A DNA stretch of 36,424 bases from Grammothele lineata (Eukaryota; Basidiomycota; Agaricomycetes; Polyporales; Polyporaceae): positions 1 through 36,424 of the forward strand of contig NDFF03000077.1 in assembly GCA_002150815.3 (NCBI GenBank), read 5' to 3'. Below the pieces are notes generated by a model that searched no databases, was not told the origin of the DNA, and saw nothing but the letters and a program-made list of their open reading frames with translations. This document shows, in pieces, positions 1 through 10,084 of the stretch (position 1 is its first letter; each line of letters begins with the position of its first letter). A program made the translations under genes and the position numbers.

Positions 1-66
1 GCAATGCCCACACCAGTGCGAATTTACAGCAGTATGGAGCCACAACCTGAGTAAGGAGGCAATTGA

Positions 67-96
67 GCGCACAGGCGGCCGCTCTCGCCTGTGCGC
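67..96. repeat. 11-bp perfect inverted repeat (hairpin)
   Basis: GCGCACAGGCG at 67-77 is matched by its reverse complement at 86-96, with an 8-base loop. Next to it, the string gcaatgccc at position 1 recurs at 95, followed in both copies by a cacacca-like tail. Its function is unknown. It could be subterminal transposon sequence. Confidence 0.5.
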
Positions 97-187
97 AATG
101 CCCGCACACCAGCACAAGTGTAATGTATATAAACCATGTACCCAGTGTTTTCCTTAATGATCCCCGGCACAAATGCAGCAGTCCTAG

Positions 188-2260
188 CCTTTTACAGGGC
201 CTAACCTGGACTCCAGGGTTAAAAACTACTATAAATTCATTGCGGATTACCCGGAGCAAGTCTACCTCTCTAGTGTGGTTTCTGGCTGGTGTCCGAAGTG
301 AGTTCTTTAATCTTCCTCTCGTACAAGCGACGGCGAGCCGTGTATGCTCATCATCCCGTTCTCAGATGCCGTGCATATCCCGAGGAGCTTGAAGGAGAGG
401 GGCCTCCACGGTTTCGGGACCATACGGAAGCTCTTGCCGACGCCTACCCGCTAGACGTATTATGGGACGTCTTCGGAATCATTCGGGACGTCAAGGTATG
501 TCTCTGTTTATTGTAACTTCCGAGAATGTGCTCAAGTGTTCGTCTTTTCGCAGCCATTTACCAACTACTTCCCTCGCGCCGACATTCATGAGCTCCTTAC
601 ACCCGACATCTTGCATCAACTCATCAAGGGTACATTCAAGGACCACATCGTCGAGTGGGTCGAGGAATATATCAAGATCTCTGCCGGCAGTGAGCGCGAG
701 GCTCAGCGCATACTAGACGACATTGATCGCAGGTATCTAGCTGTCATTCGTGCCATGGAGCACTAGTTACTGACGTGATCACCCTTCCGATTCTTTTAAT
801 CGTAGACTCGCCGCTGTTCCGCCGTTCCCCGGGCTCCGTCGATTTCCACAAGGCCGCCACTTCAAGCAATGGACAGGGGACGATTCCAAAGCGCTCATGA
901 AGGTTCATCGCCTCTTATTGTGCGCGTGATATTCATTGTTCCGAGTCTGATGTGTTGCTATCCAGATATACCTTGCCGCAATCGCGAGTTATGTTCCTAC
1001 TCGCATGGTGCAGTGTATTGCAGCGCTCTTTGACTTCTCATATCTGGCACGGCGCTCGTCACACGACACGCTCGTCCTGGATGCTATGGACGAAACACTT
1101 CAGCGTTTCCACGAGCTTCGAACAGTCTTCGAAGAGGTTGGTGTTCACCCCAACGGTTTCTCGCTTCCACGCCAGCATGCGCTCGTCCATTACGTGAAGA
1201 GCATCAAGCTCTTCGGCTCCCCTAATGGCCTCTGCTCCTCCATAACCGAATCTAAGCACATTGATGCTGTGAAGGAGCCATGGCGTGCGTCAAATCGTCG
1301 CGATCCTATCTGGCAGATTATCTGCAAGAACACTCGTCTCAACAAGCTCGCAGCCGCCCGTGTCGAGTTTGCGCGGCGCGGCATGCTTCGTGGCGATCTC
1401 CTCACCGACACTCTTCGTCGTGCTGGGTACGATGTAGGCGATGAAGACGACGACGATGACGACGACGACGAGATGCTGCGTGATCTCCAAGACGCTGGTG
1501 ACGCCGACGAAGATATTGCCGAAGCGAATGCAATACTGCCGAACAGACCAAGTGAGTTCAATGTCTTCTCTCGCTGATATTAACTCACATTTCGATAGCA
1601 CGAACCCTCCGCATTGGCGTTCTTGGCGAGCGACTGGGTGTTCCGCACCTAACGTCACTTGTACGACGTTTTCTGTACGACCAGGAGAATCCAGATGCCG
1701 ACATCGCTGGGGACATAGTCGATCTCGACGAGTGTCCAATCTTGTCCGCAAACCGTCGCGTTTCGGTATACCACCATGCAATCGCCACCTTCTACGCTCC
1801 GAGCGAGGTTGCGAGCCCGACTGGCATGCATCGTGAAATCATTCGATGCAACCCGTCTTGGTTTGGAGGCAAGCCCAGGTATGACACCATCCTCGTCGAG
1901 ACCGATGGTGATGCCATCGGCATGGAGGGTATGACAGTTGCTCGGGTGCGAGGATGTTTTTCTTTCGATTACGGAGGAGTGCGGCAGGAATGCGCTGTAG
2001 TGGAATGGTTCGAGCGTGACGGCGATGTGCCCGATTCCGTCACAGGCATGTGGACAGTCACTCATGAGCTTGACGAAGCTGGAGAGAAGGTTTTTGGTGT
2101 TATTCATATTGATTCCATCGTTCGGCTGTGTCATTTGGTTCCTTTCTATGGCGATGTTACTATACCCTTGGACTTCGACTTCTCTGACTCACTTGACGCT
2201 TTTCGTACGTTCTACTTGAATTGGTATGCTGATTATCACGCGCACGAGATCATAGTATAG
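188..2260 (+). CDS. Plavaka/KDZ-type transposase, 5'-truncated
   Basis: This is the C-terminal part of a transposase of the Plavaka group, a basidiomycete DNA-transposon family. My exons are 188-297, 366-495, 554-732, 806-902, 966-1551 and 1599-2260; all junctions keep one frame and end at TAG 2258-2260. Family-typical stretches are visible: ADYPEQ, SGWCPKC (split by the first intron), FPRADIHELLTPDILHQLIK, FKQWTGDDSKALMK, FSLPRQHALVHY, SSITESKHIDAVKEPWR and, near the end, ATFYAPSE and MHREIIR. An acidic run (GDEDDDDDDDDE) lies near 1440-1473. No stop interrupts the model, so this part may have been mobile until recently. The N-terminal half is not recognisable in 1-187, because the element either continues left of the window or is truly truncated. 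The first exon's acceptor is uncertain (188 or 198). The family call is from recognition of conserved motifs. Confidence 0.8.
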
Positions 2261-2584
2261 TCAACGATCTTAATACAACATTTAGTCCACCGAAGCTCGC
2301 ATGAGCTTCCCGCTGTGTGCGCGGAACCGGATTCTGAATGTCCTGGGAGTCCTGAGTGATCTGACAGTCCTGAAGCAATCATGGTCAGGACTGTAAGGCG
2401 CCCAGAACTTGCGTGATTTACTGATGAGTGGAAATGTGTCACCGCACGCTGTTATTTCCACGTGCAAAAACCCATTTCGGACCGAGGGTTGTCCTCTGTC
2501 AGATGAGGAATGTCCTCTGTGAAACGCCATAAATACCGGGGTCTGACCCGCGGGAAATTCCACCGGTGCTAGTCTCTCAGTGTG

Positions 2585-2715
2585 CAATGCGGGCACTGCG
2601 CTCTCGTTGGCGAGCGCGTCGCACAGCACTTCCAAAGGCTCCACGCCAGTCGCATCGAGGCCGCGCTGCTCTCCCAGCCGGACTTCGGGTACGGTCAGGC
2701 AGGGCATGTCGTAGA
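2585..2715 (-). pseudogene. Relic of an F-box/LRR-like family gene
   Basis: Read on the minus strand, this segment encodes ATGVEPLEVLCDALANESAV, preceded by a VRLG motif. It matches the C-terminal region of the intact F-box paralogue at 31718-33679, which reads ATGVGTLAVLCDALANEGSV with VRLG at the same distance. The DNA on the upstream side also resembles that gene (a catgccc(t/c)gcct block, then gtccggctgg versus gtacggctgg). Similarity fades after the PAL residues, and no F-box or complete reading frame is present. I therefore call it a decayed fragment lying between the transposase and the transporter. The edges are approximate. Confidence 0.65.
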
Positions 2716-2877
2716 TCAGAAGGGGAGAAAGAATGTGTCATAGAGGCCGCGGCGCGACGGCGCGCGTGCCTCGTCATTACCCAACATAACAGGTATCTAC
2801 AGTATGAACCACAACACTCTTCCTACACGCTACCACAGCGTACATCTACACGCACCACCCCCGATGCCCCTTCCCGC

Positions 2878-5393
2878 TCACGCGGGGCTTTTCTCATCCG
2901 CCGCACGGGGCACCTCACGCTCCCCAGCCAAGTCGACACCCTCGACCGCGTTCTGCTTATCCCCAAGGTACCAGTTCGGCATAAAGAATGCGAGGATGAA
3001 GGGCACCGCCGCGAGCACCGTCGCAGCGATGACCATGAGCTTCATGACGTCCCCGTACGCCGCGATCGCGCCCTCGCGCGTCGGGTCCCCGACCGGGTAG
3101 GCGGCGACGGCGGTGATGGACGAGAAGAGCGTCGCGATGTCGGTCGCGTTCCCCCCCGGCAGGTGCCGCGCGAGCGCGTCGGGCATCGTGTTCGTCCAGA
3201 TCGCGCCGGCTGTTCGTGTGGTGAAGTTAGCTATGCTCACCCGTACGAGCGACAAGCAAGGGAGGGGCACTCACCGACCGCACTACCAACGGCGCCGCCG
3301 ATTTCGGTCCAGAGGAGCACCATCGCAGTCGTGATCGCCATGTCGGCGTGCGGGACCGCGGCCTGAGCGGCGACAGAGGTGCAGACGGACGCGAAGCCGC
3401 CACCGAGGCCCTGGATGATCTGGGTCATGACGACCTCAGAGTCGGGCGCGTTCGCGCCACGCGAGTGAATCATCAAGCCGCATCCGCTGCAAGTGCGCGC
3501 GCACGTCAGCATCAATCCAACGAGAGAAAGGAGAAGAGGGGAAGGAGAGGGGACGCACAAGAGACGGACCGCGAGGCCGATGATGAGGATGATCTTGTAG
3601 TGGCGGGTGAAGCGCATGATGACGCCGGCGGTGATACCGAACACGGTGAGCGCGACGGACTGGGTCTGGTTGAAGTAGTTGGTGTCGACGAGCGACCAGT
3701 TCTTCGTGATCGTGATGAACGAGTAGAGGTACACCTGGGTGAGGTAGTACGAGAACTAGCGCGGGCACCCGTTAGCGCGAAAGTAACAGCGAGCGAGGTA
3801 AACGCAACTCACGAAGTCGAAGAACCCGATCCACGCCGCAAGCATGACGGTGCGGTTCCGGAGGAGACGGCCGGCGAGCACAGGCCGCTTGGCGTACCTG
3901 CTCTCCCAGAAACCGATGAACGGAATGAGAACGCAGCCAATGACGATCATAGCGATCATCGAAGCTACGTTCCAATGTCCCTGTCAGCCCCTGCACTTTT
4001 GTCCAAACACACCCAGCAGAACACTCACGGTTCTTCCAGCCATTCTTGGCGCTCTCCGCGAGCGTGAGCGGGAGCAGAATGAGCGCGACGCTAGTGCCGA
4101 TGAGTGCGAGGCCGAAGATGTCGAGCTGCTCGAAGAGGGACCACGCCTTGCGGACGACGGGGAAGTTGACCTTCGGCGCGAGCTCGGCGCTGGGAGCGAT
4201 GTCGGGGACGAGCCCGAGCTTCTTGGCCTTGCGCTCGGCCCAGGCGAGGGTGACGATGAGCGGCGCGAGCGCTGCGGGGACGAGTACGGCGAACATGCCG
4301 TCTAGAGGAGGGTGAGAGGTGAGTATATGCGCTTTTTCGCGGGAGCAGGAGCAAGACGTACATCCCCAGCGCCAGCCCGAGCGAGAGTAGACCTGCGAAG
4401 CGACGTTGGAGCCGACGAAAGCGTTGATGATGAAGGGGGCGGAGGTCATGCCCGAGACGAAGCCACGCCACTTGAGGTCGGTGATGTCAGCCACAACGAC
4501 CGAGGTGAGCAGCTGGAGGCCGCTAGGAGGAGGTGAGGAAGGTGATGATAAACGGTTTTTCGAGATGTACATACGTGTATCCCCTGCAATGACAAGGAAT
4601 GTAAGCTATGATGGAGAGAGAGAGCTAGAGCAAAGACGTACATAGAGTAGAGGATGAGCCCGGCGGCGAGAGCGCCGAAGGTGTGGGCCGAGGCAATGAC
4701 GATGTAACCTATGGAAGGTGAGCGGACGAAGGGAGGGAGAAGGGGAGACGCTGCTTACCGACAACATAGAAAGCGACTAGGATAGAAAAAGCCAGAGGAT
4801 GAGCGCATATACCCAAGTAAGAGGGATAGGAGGACTCACGGACGACGACGTAAGCCTGCGAACGCGAACGGACGTCCGCAAACTTAGCAATGACAGGCTT
4901 TCCGCATGCAACTACAGAAGCAAGACGCGGACGTGAGAACGGGGTTCGTTTGTGAACGCATGATGGTGATGGACTGACTGATGGTGGACTCGGCAACCTG
5001 GATGGTGGAGATGAGGGAGTGCTTGTCGAGGTCCGACGCAGCGTACGCGAGGTAGTTGTACGTCGTCTGGCCGTCGAGCGAGTAGATGTACGACGCGAGC
5101 GCGATCCTGTCCGCCGTACAAAATGCGCCTCAGCGTCTTGCCCCGCACGCGCAGAAAGGAAAAAGGGAGAGGAGAGGAGAGGAGAGGAGAGGGACGTACC
5201 CGAGGAAGAGGAACCACTTGGAGTACTTGCCGTAGACCTTCTCCGCCGCCTCTACCTTCTTGACACCAAGGTGAGCGTCAGCCTCCGCCTGGAGCTGCTG
5301 CTCGACGCGGGCATCGAGCTGGGGGATGGCGTCCTCGGGGAGGCTGTCGCGCTCCGAGGATGGGCGCTTTTCGTCGACGCTGTTGGAGGTCAT
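2878..5393 (-). CDS. Siderophore-iron transporter, MFS SIT/ARN family
   Basis: This is a predicted plasma- or endosomal-membrane permease that imports ferric siderophores by H+ symport. There are 12 exons (gene order): 5393-5200, 5106-4979, 4911-4840, 4776-4759, 4708-4642, 4583-4575, 4522-4362, 4301-4029, 3964-3813, 3755-3559, 3486-3275, 3209-2878. They sum to 1815 nt, giving 604 aa, a normal length for this family. After a hydrophilic, acidic N terminus come the family's typical blocks: GKPVIAKFADVRSR, GYTGLQLLTSVVVADIT, LKWRGFVSGM, GWKNPSMIAM, FDFFSYYLTQVYLYSF, DTNYFNQTQSVALTVFG and GGAVGSAVAGAIWTNTMPD. Fourteen membrane segments are expected for the family. Exons of 18 nt and 9 nt are needed to rebuild AFYVVG and MGYTG. 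The start is the ATG at 5393; an upstream in-frame GTG was not used. No siderophore-biosynthesis gene lies nearby. The substrate cannot be told from sequence. Confidence 0.93.
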
Positions 5394-5498
5394 CGCGGCC
5401 TTCGGCGGTGCGCAGGGCACGAGAGCGGGAAGGCGTTAAGGGGGCGAGAGGGAAGACGCGAGGGAGGCGACGGCGGGAGAGGGCGGGCATGGGGGGCG

Positions 5499-5506
5499 GA
5501 TATATA
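5499..5506 (-). promoter_or_regulatory. TATA-like element of the siderophore transporter
   Basis: TATATATC on the minus strand lies 106-113 bases upstream of the transporter ATG and downstream of the two GATA sites. This is a plausible core-promoter position, inferred from sequence and distance only. Confidence 0.4.
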
Positions 5507-5563
5507 GCTGTGATGACGCCGCCCGCGACAGGCGGGGGAGGAAGAGAGCATGCGCAACATCTA

Positions 5564-5572
5564 ATCAGATAG
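5564..5572 (+). promoter_or_regulatory. GATA-factor (iron-regulator type) site 1
   Basis: ATCAGATAG lies about 171-179 bases upstream of the transporter ATG. Fungal iron-responsive GATA repressors (SreA, Urbs1, Sre1, Fep1, Cir1) recognise ATC(A/T)GATAA-like sequences and silence siderophore uptake genes when iron is plentiful. This copy differs only in the last base. Confidence 0.5.
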
Positions 5573-5583
5573 CGCCTGGCGGC

Positions 5584-5594
5584 TTATCAGATAA
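5584..5594. promoter_or_regulatory. GATA-factor (iron-regulator type) site 2, palindromic
   Basis: TTATCAGATAA is a double GATA site, TTATC and GATAA around one central A. It matches the ATC(A/T)GATAA consensus on both strands. It lies about 190-200 bases upstream of the siderophore transporter start and 11 bases beyond site 1. The context strongly suggests iron-dependent control by an Sre/Urbs1-like factor. Confidence 0.6.
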
Positions 5595-6546
5595 CCATGA
5601 CAGGGTCCATCACTCGTCTGCAGTCCTCCTCCCGATCTTCGCCCTTCGGCTCCGCCGCTCGTCCTCATGACGCTCCATCGTCTCGTGCCTTGCAGCAACG
5701 GTAGAACGCCTTCTCTATGAACCCCTGCGTGAGACATTCCACCACTTACAGAAAGTTAGACATGTGCAGCCGTACCAGAAGCCACTCTTCTGCCCTTCTC
5801 TCCGAACCCTCGTGCTCGTGCAGGCATTCCATTCCTCGTTTGCTTGGCAAGGTACATCCCCCGCCCCCGGATCCGGTTATCCTCATGAGCACTGCGTTCA
5901 TCATCTAAATGTAAATTGCCCAAACTTGAACGAACGGGCCCGGATCGCGACCACCTTCCCGACGGTCCAACAGACGGCCCAAGGGCCAAGGGCGTGCGAT
6001 TGGTCCCTACGGTACCGCGCAGGGTATCGCTCTCGCGCCGTTCCTGGCGAAACCTGAGGCTAATACGTCCTAATGCGTCCCCCGAGCAGTCGACCGCCCC
6101 AAGTACTGAACGCGGAGCACTAGCAGGTACCTCCGGAGGACGATCATCCCGGCGCTCCGCTCGCCCCCGTCTACGGACCACGGACGACCCGCCGTTCCGA
6201 AGCCGCTCTCGAAGTTTACGTCGGGGACCGCCACAGTCGTGACCCCACTCACGCAGCGGGTTCTTCTTCGAATCCGAACACGCTAGCTGGGGATGTGAGG
6301 AACGCGCAGGGACCCGTGAAGCGTACATTTGAGTGGTGAGGCCTTGAGGTGCGACTCCGGAGTGTCTAGGGGCGACTTACGGCAAGCCGCGGTACCGCAC
6401 ACCCCAGGTACCCATCAGCCGACACCAGAGAAGCAAAGGAGCGCGTACCCCAGCAGGCTCTACGAACGACAACACGCATCTAGATCTCCCAACTCCTCCC
6501 GGCTCCGGATCCCGCGCCGCCTTCAGTCTCAGCCTCACTCCTCTTC
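5595..6546. other. Intergenic region between divergent-side promoter and LAP 3' end
   Basis: Open frames here are short, differ between strands and contain no family I recognise. The left side is likely the distal transporter promoter. The right side should hold the leucyl aminopeptidase 3' UTR and terminator. I see no gene. Confidence 0.5.
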
Positions 6547-9081
6547 CTACTCCTGCACCATCCCCCGCACCCACTCGATCAGCGCCCTTGTCGGCCGCCC
6601 CGTCATCCCCACCTCCTGGTACAGGCTCGACCCGCTCGCCTGTGCGTTTGCTCGTCAGTTCTCTGCGCCCTTCCATCACGCAAGAGAGAGGGACGCGTCA
6701 CGCACCTCCATCGATCCCGCGATGTCCACGTGCGCCCACCGCACAGGCGGCTCCTCGCCCTCCTCCGCGGGCTCGACGCCCTCGACGAACGACTTGAGGA
6801 ACAGCGCGGCCGTGCAGCACCCCGCGCGCTTCCCGCCCGTCTATCCACACGCAACGCTCTCTCAGCTGACCGTTCCAATACGTGGAAAGGAGGAAGGAGG
6901 GAAGGGAAGGAAGACGCACGTTACACAGGTCCGCGTTGGACGAGTAGATCTGCGGGCCATATGCCTCGTCGAGTGGCATACGCCAGAACCGGTCGTGCTC
7001 CTTCAGTCCGGCAGCGTGCAGCTCGTCCCAGAGCGAGTCCGAGTTCTACGCTCGCGTGTGAGCGTTCCGTGTAAGCGGCAGCGGGAGGGGAAGGAGGGGA
7101 GGACGCACCGTGAACACGCCAGAGTACACCTCGCCCATCGCGTAGTCCATCGACCTGTCCCCCGCCCCAGAACGCGTCAACGCCCACATCTCTCCCATTC
7201 CACACACTGTCCGCAGGTGGGGTGAGCAACTCACCCGGTGAGCGTAGCAACATCGACGATCGTCTCCGGCTTGAACTCCGTGCAGCCGTAGTAGATCGCG
7301 TCCGAGAGCACGAGCCGACCCTCGGCATCCGTGTTGTCGATCTCGACCGACTTGCCGTTCATCGCATACACCCTGTGTCCCAAATCCGCCGCTCAGCTAA
7401 TATGCCATAGCAGGAAGAGGAGGAGAAGGGAGGGGAGAGCGAAGAGGGAGGGGACGTACGTGTCGCCGGGCTTGTTCGCAGTCGGTCCGGGGAGGTTTTC
7501 AGTGAGCGGCGTGAGCGCGACGATGTTCACACTTGAACGAGTGCAGCACTGTCAGCCGTGCGCTTTCCGGGAAGGGGAAGGGGAAGGATGGAGTTGCGTA
7601 CGTACGGGAGCTTCAGCTTCGCGATCGCGAGCGTCGCCGCGCACACCGTGGCCGCACCGCCTGCGCCCATTATCCATCAGCACCCTTCCAACCGCTACTT
7701 TCGACAAAGACACGCACCCATGTCACCGCGCATCAGCTTCATACCCTACCCTCCCCTGTGCCTCAGCCTTTTCATGTACCACATAAGAAAGGCGGATGAC
7801 GCACCGAAGCAGGCTTCAACGAAATCCCTCCCGAGTCGAACGTGATGCCCTTCCCGACGAGCACGATCGGCGTCGCGTCGTCCGCTGCGCCCTTGTAGTG
7901 CCTATCCACACGCCGCTCGCTGAGCCGCCCGCACACTGGAACGCGGTACACAAAGGAGGGACTCACAACTCGAGAAACTTAGCCGGCTCCTGGGATCCCT
8001 TGGCTACGGAGAGGAAGGTACGCTATTTGTGCGCGCGCGTGAGTCCCGGTGTGTGCATCGGACAGGTCGAGAGTGGGAACGCACCATGCCCTTCTCCGCG
8101 GCCCACTCTACATACGCATATAAGCAGGTATATGGGTTAAAAAGAGGGGAAGGGAGACGCACCAGTGTCGCGGACAATCACCTGCGTGTTGGAGAGGTTC
8201 GCGGCCTCTGCTTTGATGCGCTCCGTGAAGATCTGAATGGAGGTAAGCTTCACCCCTTCGAGCACACGACACGCGACGCACCGTGGGGGTCATCAAGTTC
8301 GCAGGCATCTCCATAAGCTACACCATCCTCATGCGTGTGAGCGTCCTCCATTCATACCACAACTCGAGCACGCGCACCGTCCTGGCGAGGTTCTGCGCCT
8401 GGGCGTAGACGACGCCCGTCTCCCACGCCTTGTCCACCTGCAGGAGGGGCGCGAGGTCGACGAGCGGGAGCTGGGGCGCCTCGAGGCGCGGGTCGAAGGC
8501 GGAGGACGGGCTCGTCTTGAGGGTGAACTTGTAGAGCGCGAGGTGCGCCGCGACGGCTGTCGTGTTCGCGTGTCCCGTGTCAGACCTCCGACCCCTCCTC
8601 TGCGATGTACACACGAAGAAGAGAAAGACGCACCGGCGGCGTGCGGGTCCGCGCTGGCCTCGACGACGACCTTGCTACCCTTGACACTCTCGCCCATATC
8701 CCGCACCTTCTTGACCGCGCCCGCGACCGCCCTGCGGACCTCCTCCCTACGCGAGTCGCCCTTCTTTTTCTCGAAGCCCGCACCGAGCGAGGACACGGCC
8801 GCAACGTTGTCCCCGTAGAAGACGTGCGCGGTCCCAGACTTGGGCGGCTTGGGCGGCGCGGGGACGCTCTTCCAGAGCTTGGCCGCGTCGACGGGCGCGG
8901 TGGAGGCCGAGGAGGGAGCGGCGGGGTCGACGGGGAGGACGTAGATGCTGGACATGCTTCTCGACGCTGCGCCTGTTCCTGTTCGTGCTAGTGCTGCTGC
9001 TGTTGCTGCTGGCGGGGGCCTGTAGTAGAAGATGGGAGCAGGACGAGCGACGAGGCGGAGGGCGGAGCGGGAGAGGAGCAT
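6547..9081 (-). CDS. Leucyl aminopeptidase, peptidase family M17
   Basis: This is a two-metal (Zn/Mn) exopeptidase that removes N-terminal Leu and similar residues; family members are hexameric. There are 15 exons: 9081-8634, 8556-8378, 8317-8282, 8232-8163, 8107-8085, 7998-7967, 7901-7805, 7745-7718, 7660-7606, 7531-7460, 7372-7235, 7154-7109, 7045-6920, 6840-6706, 6639-6547 (525 aa). Metal ligands are Lys280, Asp285 ([11 protein letters not shown]), Asp303 (MRGDMGG), Asp362 and Glu364 (NTDAEGR). Catalytic Lys292 and Arg366 are present, each exactly ten residues beyond its E. coli PepA counterpart. Other family blocks are [27 protein letters not shown] and the C-terminal [15 protein letters not shown]. 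The first 42 residues are Arg/Ala-rich with no acidic residues, like a mitochondrial presequence. An internal ATG at 8955 (MSSIYVLP) would give a 483-aa cytosolic form. Two acceptors are AAG (exons starting at 7531 and 7998), the latter chosen because it restores KGMGSQEP. Confidence 0.93.
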
Positions 9082-10084
9082 TTATGTATGGACCGAAGGA
9101 TGGCAGGGAGGGCGTGTGCGGGCGCGGCTCACTTTCTGGAGCTCGGTGGCACAGGGATGCACGCGGGCGCCGGCCAATCGCAGGCGAGCCGTGTGCGATA
9201 TCGATCGCCGCCGCCGCCCAGGCGTGTTCTTCTTTATCAACCTCCGTCTTCGACTACTTCGACCGCGGCCTCTTCCTCCTCTTCCTTGCCCACCACGTTG
9301 CCGGCTACTACACCCATATACATTTCTTTTGCCCACATGCCCGCCCAAACGACCCTACAACTCCGAATTGATCGCTCGCATTGCAGTCGGACAATCTCAA
9401 GCGTCCTCAGTCGGCCCGGAACATATCGATCCAGTCGAAACACGGAGGGCCTTCCTCGGAGGCCGGGGCCATTTGTATGGGGTCCATGGAGCCGTATGTC
9501 GTCCAGGGAGTTAGTTGAGGGTAGGGGGTAACACTGATCGCGGTGAGCGAGACGTCATATTGCAATCCTCTTCGATTCTATCAGCCGTGTTCGATTCGCC
9601 CTCCCCTTCTCTTACCTTTTCATCCGTGTATAACCCTGTTTCCTCCTTCTTTTACCCCTATGTCGTTCTTGGGCACCGCCGCGGCCCCCGTTCTAGTCAC
9701 TCTGCGCCACATTTCGTGACCGATCGTGGACACCCGTGACAGGTCGCGTTTCATTAGCCAGTCTCGCTCTTCTCCCGTCCTCATTCCGACCATTTTGTCC
9801 AACTCATCCGTACACCTGTATTTCCTCTTTGCGCAATGAAATATCCTGCACTTTTTGACTTTCGACTACTTCGTACGACCGGATGGCAAGTATTATTTGC
9901 CCATAACCCTCTGCGAAAGCGTGGTAGGGGTTATAGCTGCTTACGTAACGGGCCAATGCACAACCTCCCCATACTCGACTGCAGCAGCCCTACCCTTTCC
10001 AACCTCGCTCTCTTCCACCTCCACATCTCGTTTGTTGCGCCTAACCCACCTTGCCTACCCCGACTCCTCTCATCATACTGTATC
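9082..10084. promoter_or_regulatory. Divergent promoter between LAP and the homeodomain-like gene
   Basis: This 1-kb interval separates the minus-strand aminopeptidase start from the plus-strand homeodomain-like start, so it must serve both genes unless an unseen transcript lies in it. It is CT-rich on the plus strand from about 9590, as is usual upstream of basidiomycete genes. I recognise no coding segment. Confidence 0.45.

Larger units (their letters stand above)
1..2280 (+). mobile_element. 3' portion of a Plavaka-like DNA transposon
   Basis: This block is defined by the transposase exons between 188 and 2260. I could not identify terminal inverted repeats or a target duplication: the left end would be outside the window, and the right end is not obvious in 2261-2560. 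The right boundary given is only the end of the coding part plus a few bases. Confidence 0.5.

Noticed and set aside
1190..1561. Poly-Ser protein on the minus strand
   Set aside because: The serine run is simply the reverse complement of the Asp repeat in the Plavaka transposase.
5756..6328. 190-codon minus-strand frame in the 5.6-6.5 kb gap
   Set aside because: Arg/Gly/Ser-rich, no domain, no supporting splice pattern; it looks like chance openness in GC-rich sequence.
8237..8818. Plus-strand frame of 193 codons opposite the leucyl aminopeptidase
   Set aside because: It is antisense to well-supported aminopeptidase exons and has no recognisable domain.
2878..9081. Siderophore biosynthesis cluster around the transporter
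   Set aside because: No NRPS, ornithine monooxygenase or acyltransferase is present; the neighbour is a housekeeping aminopeptidase.
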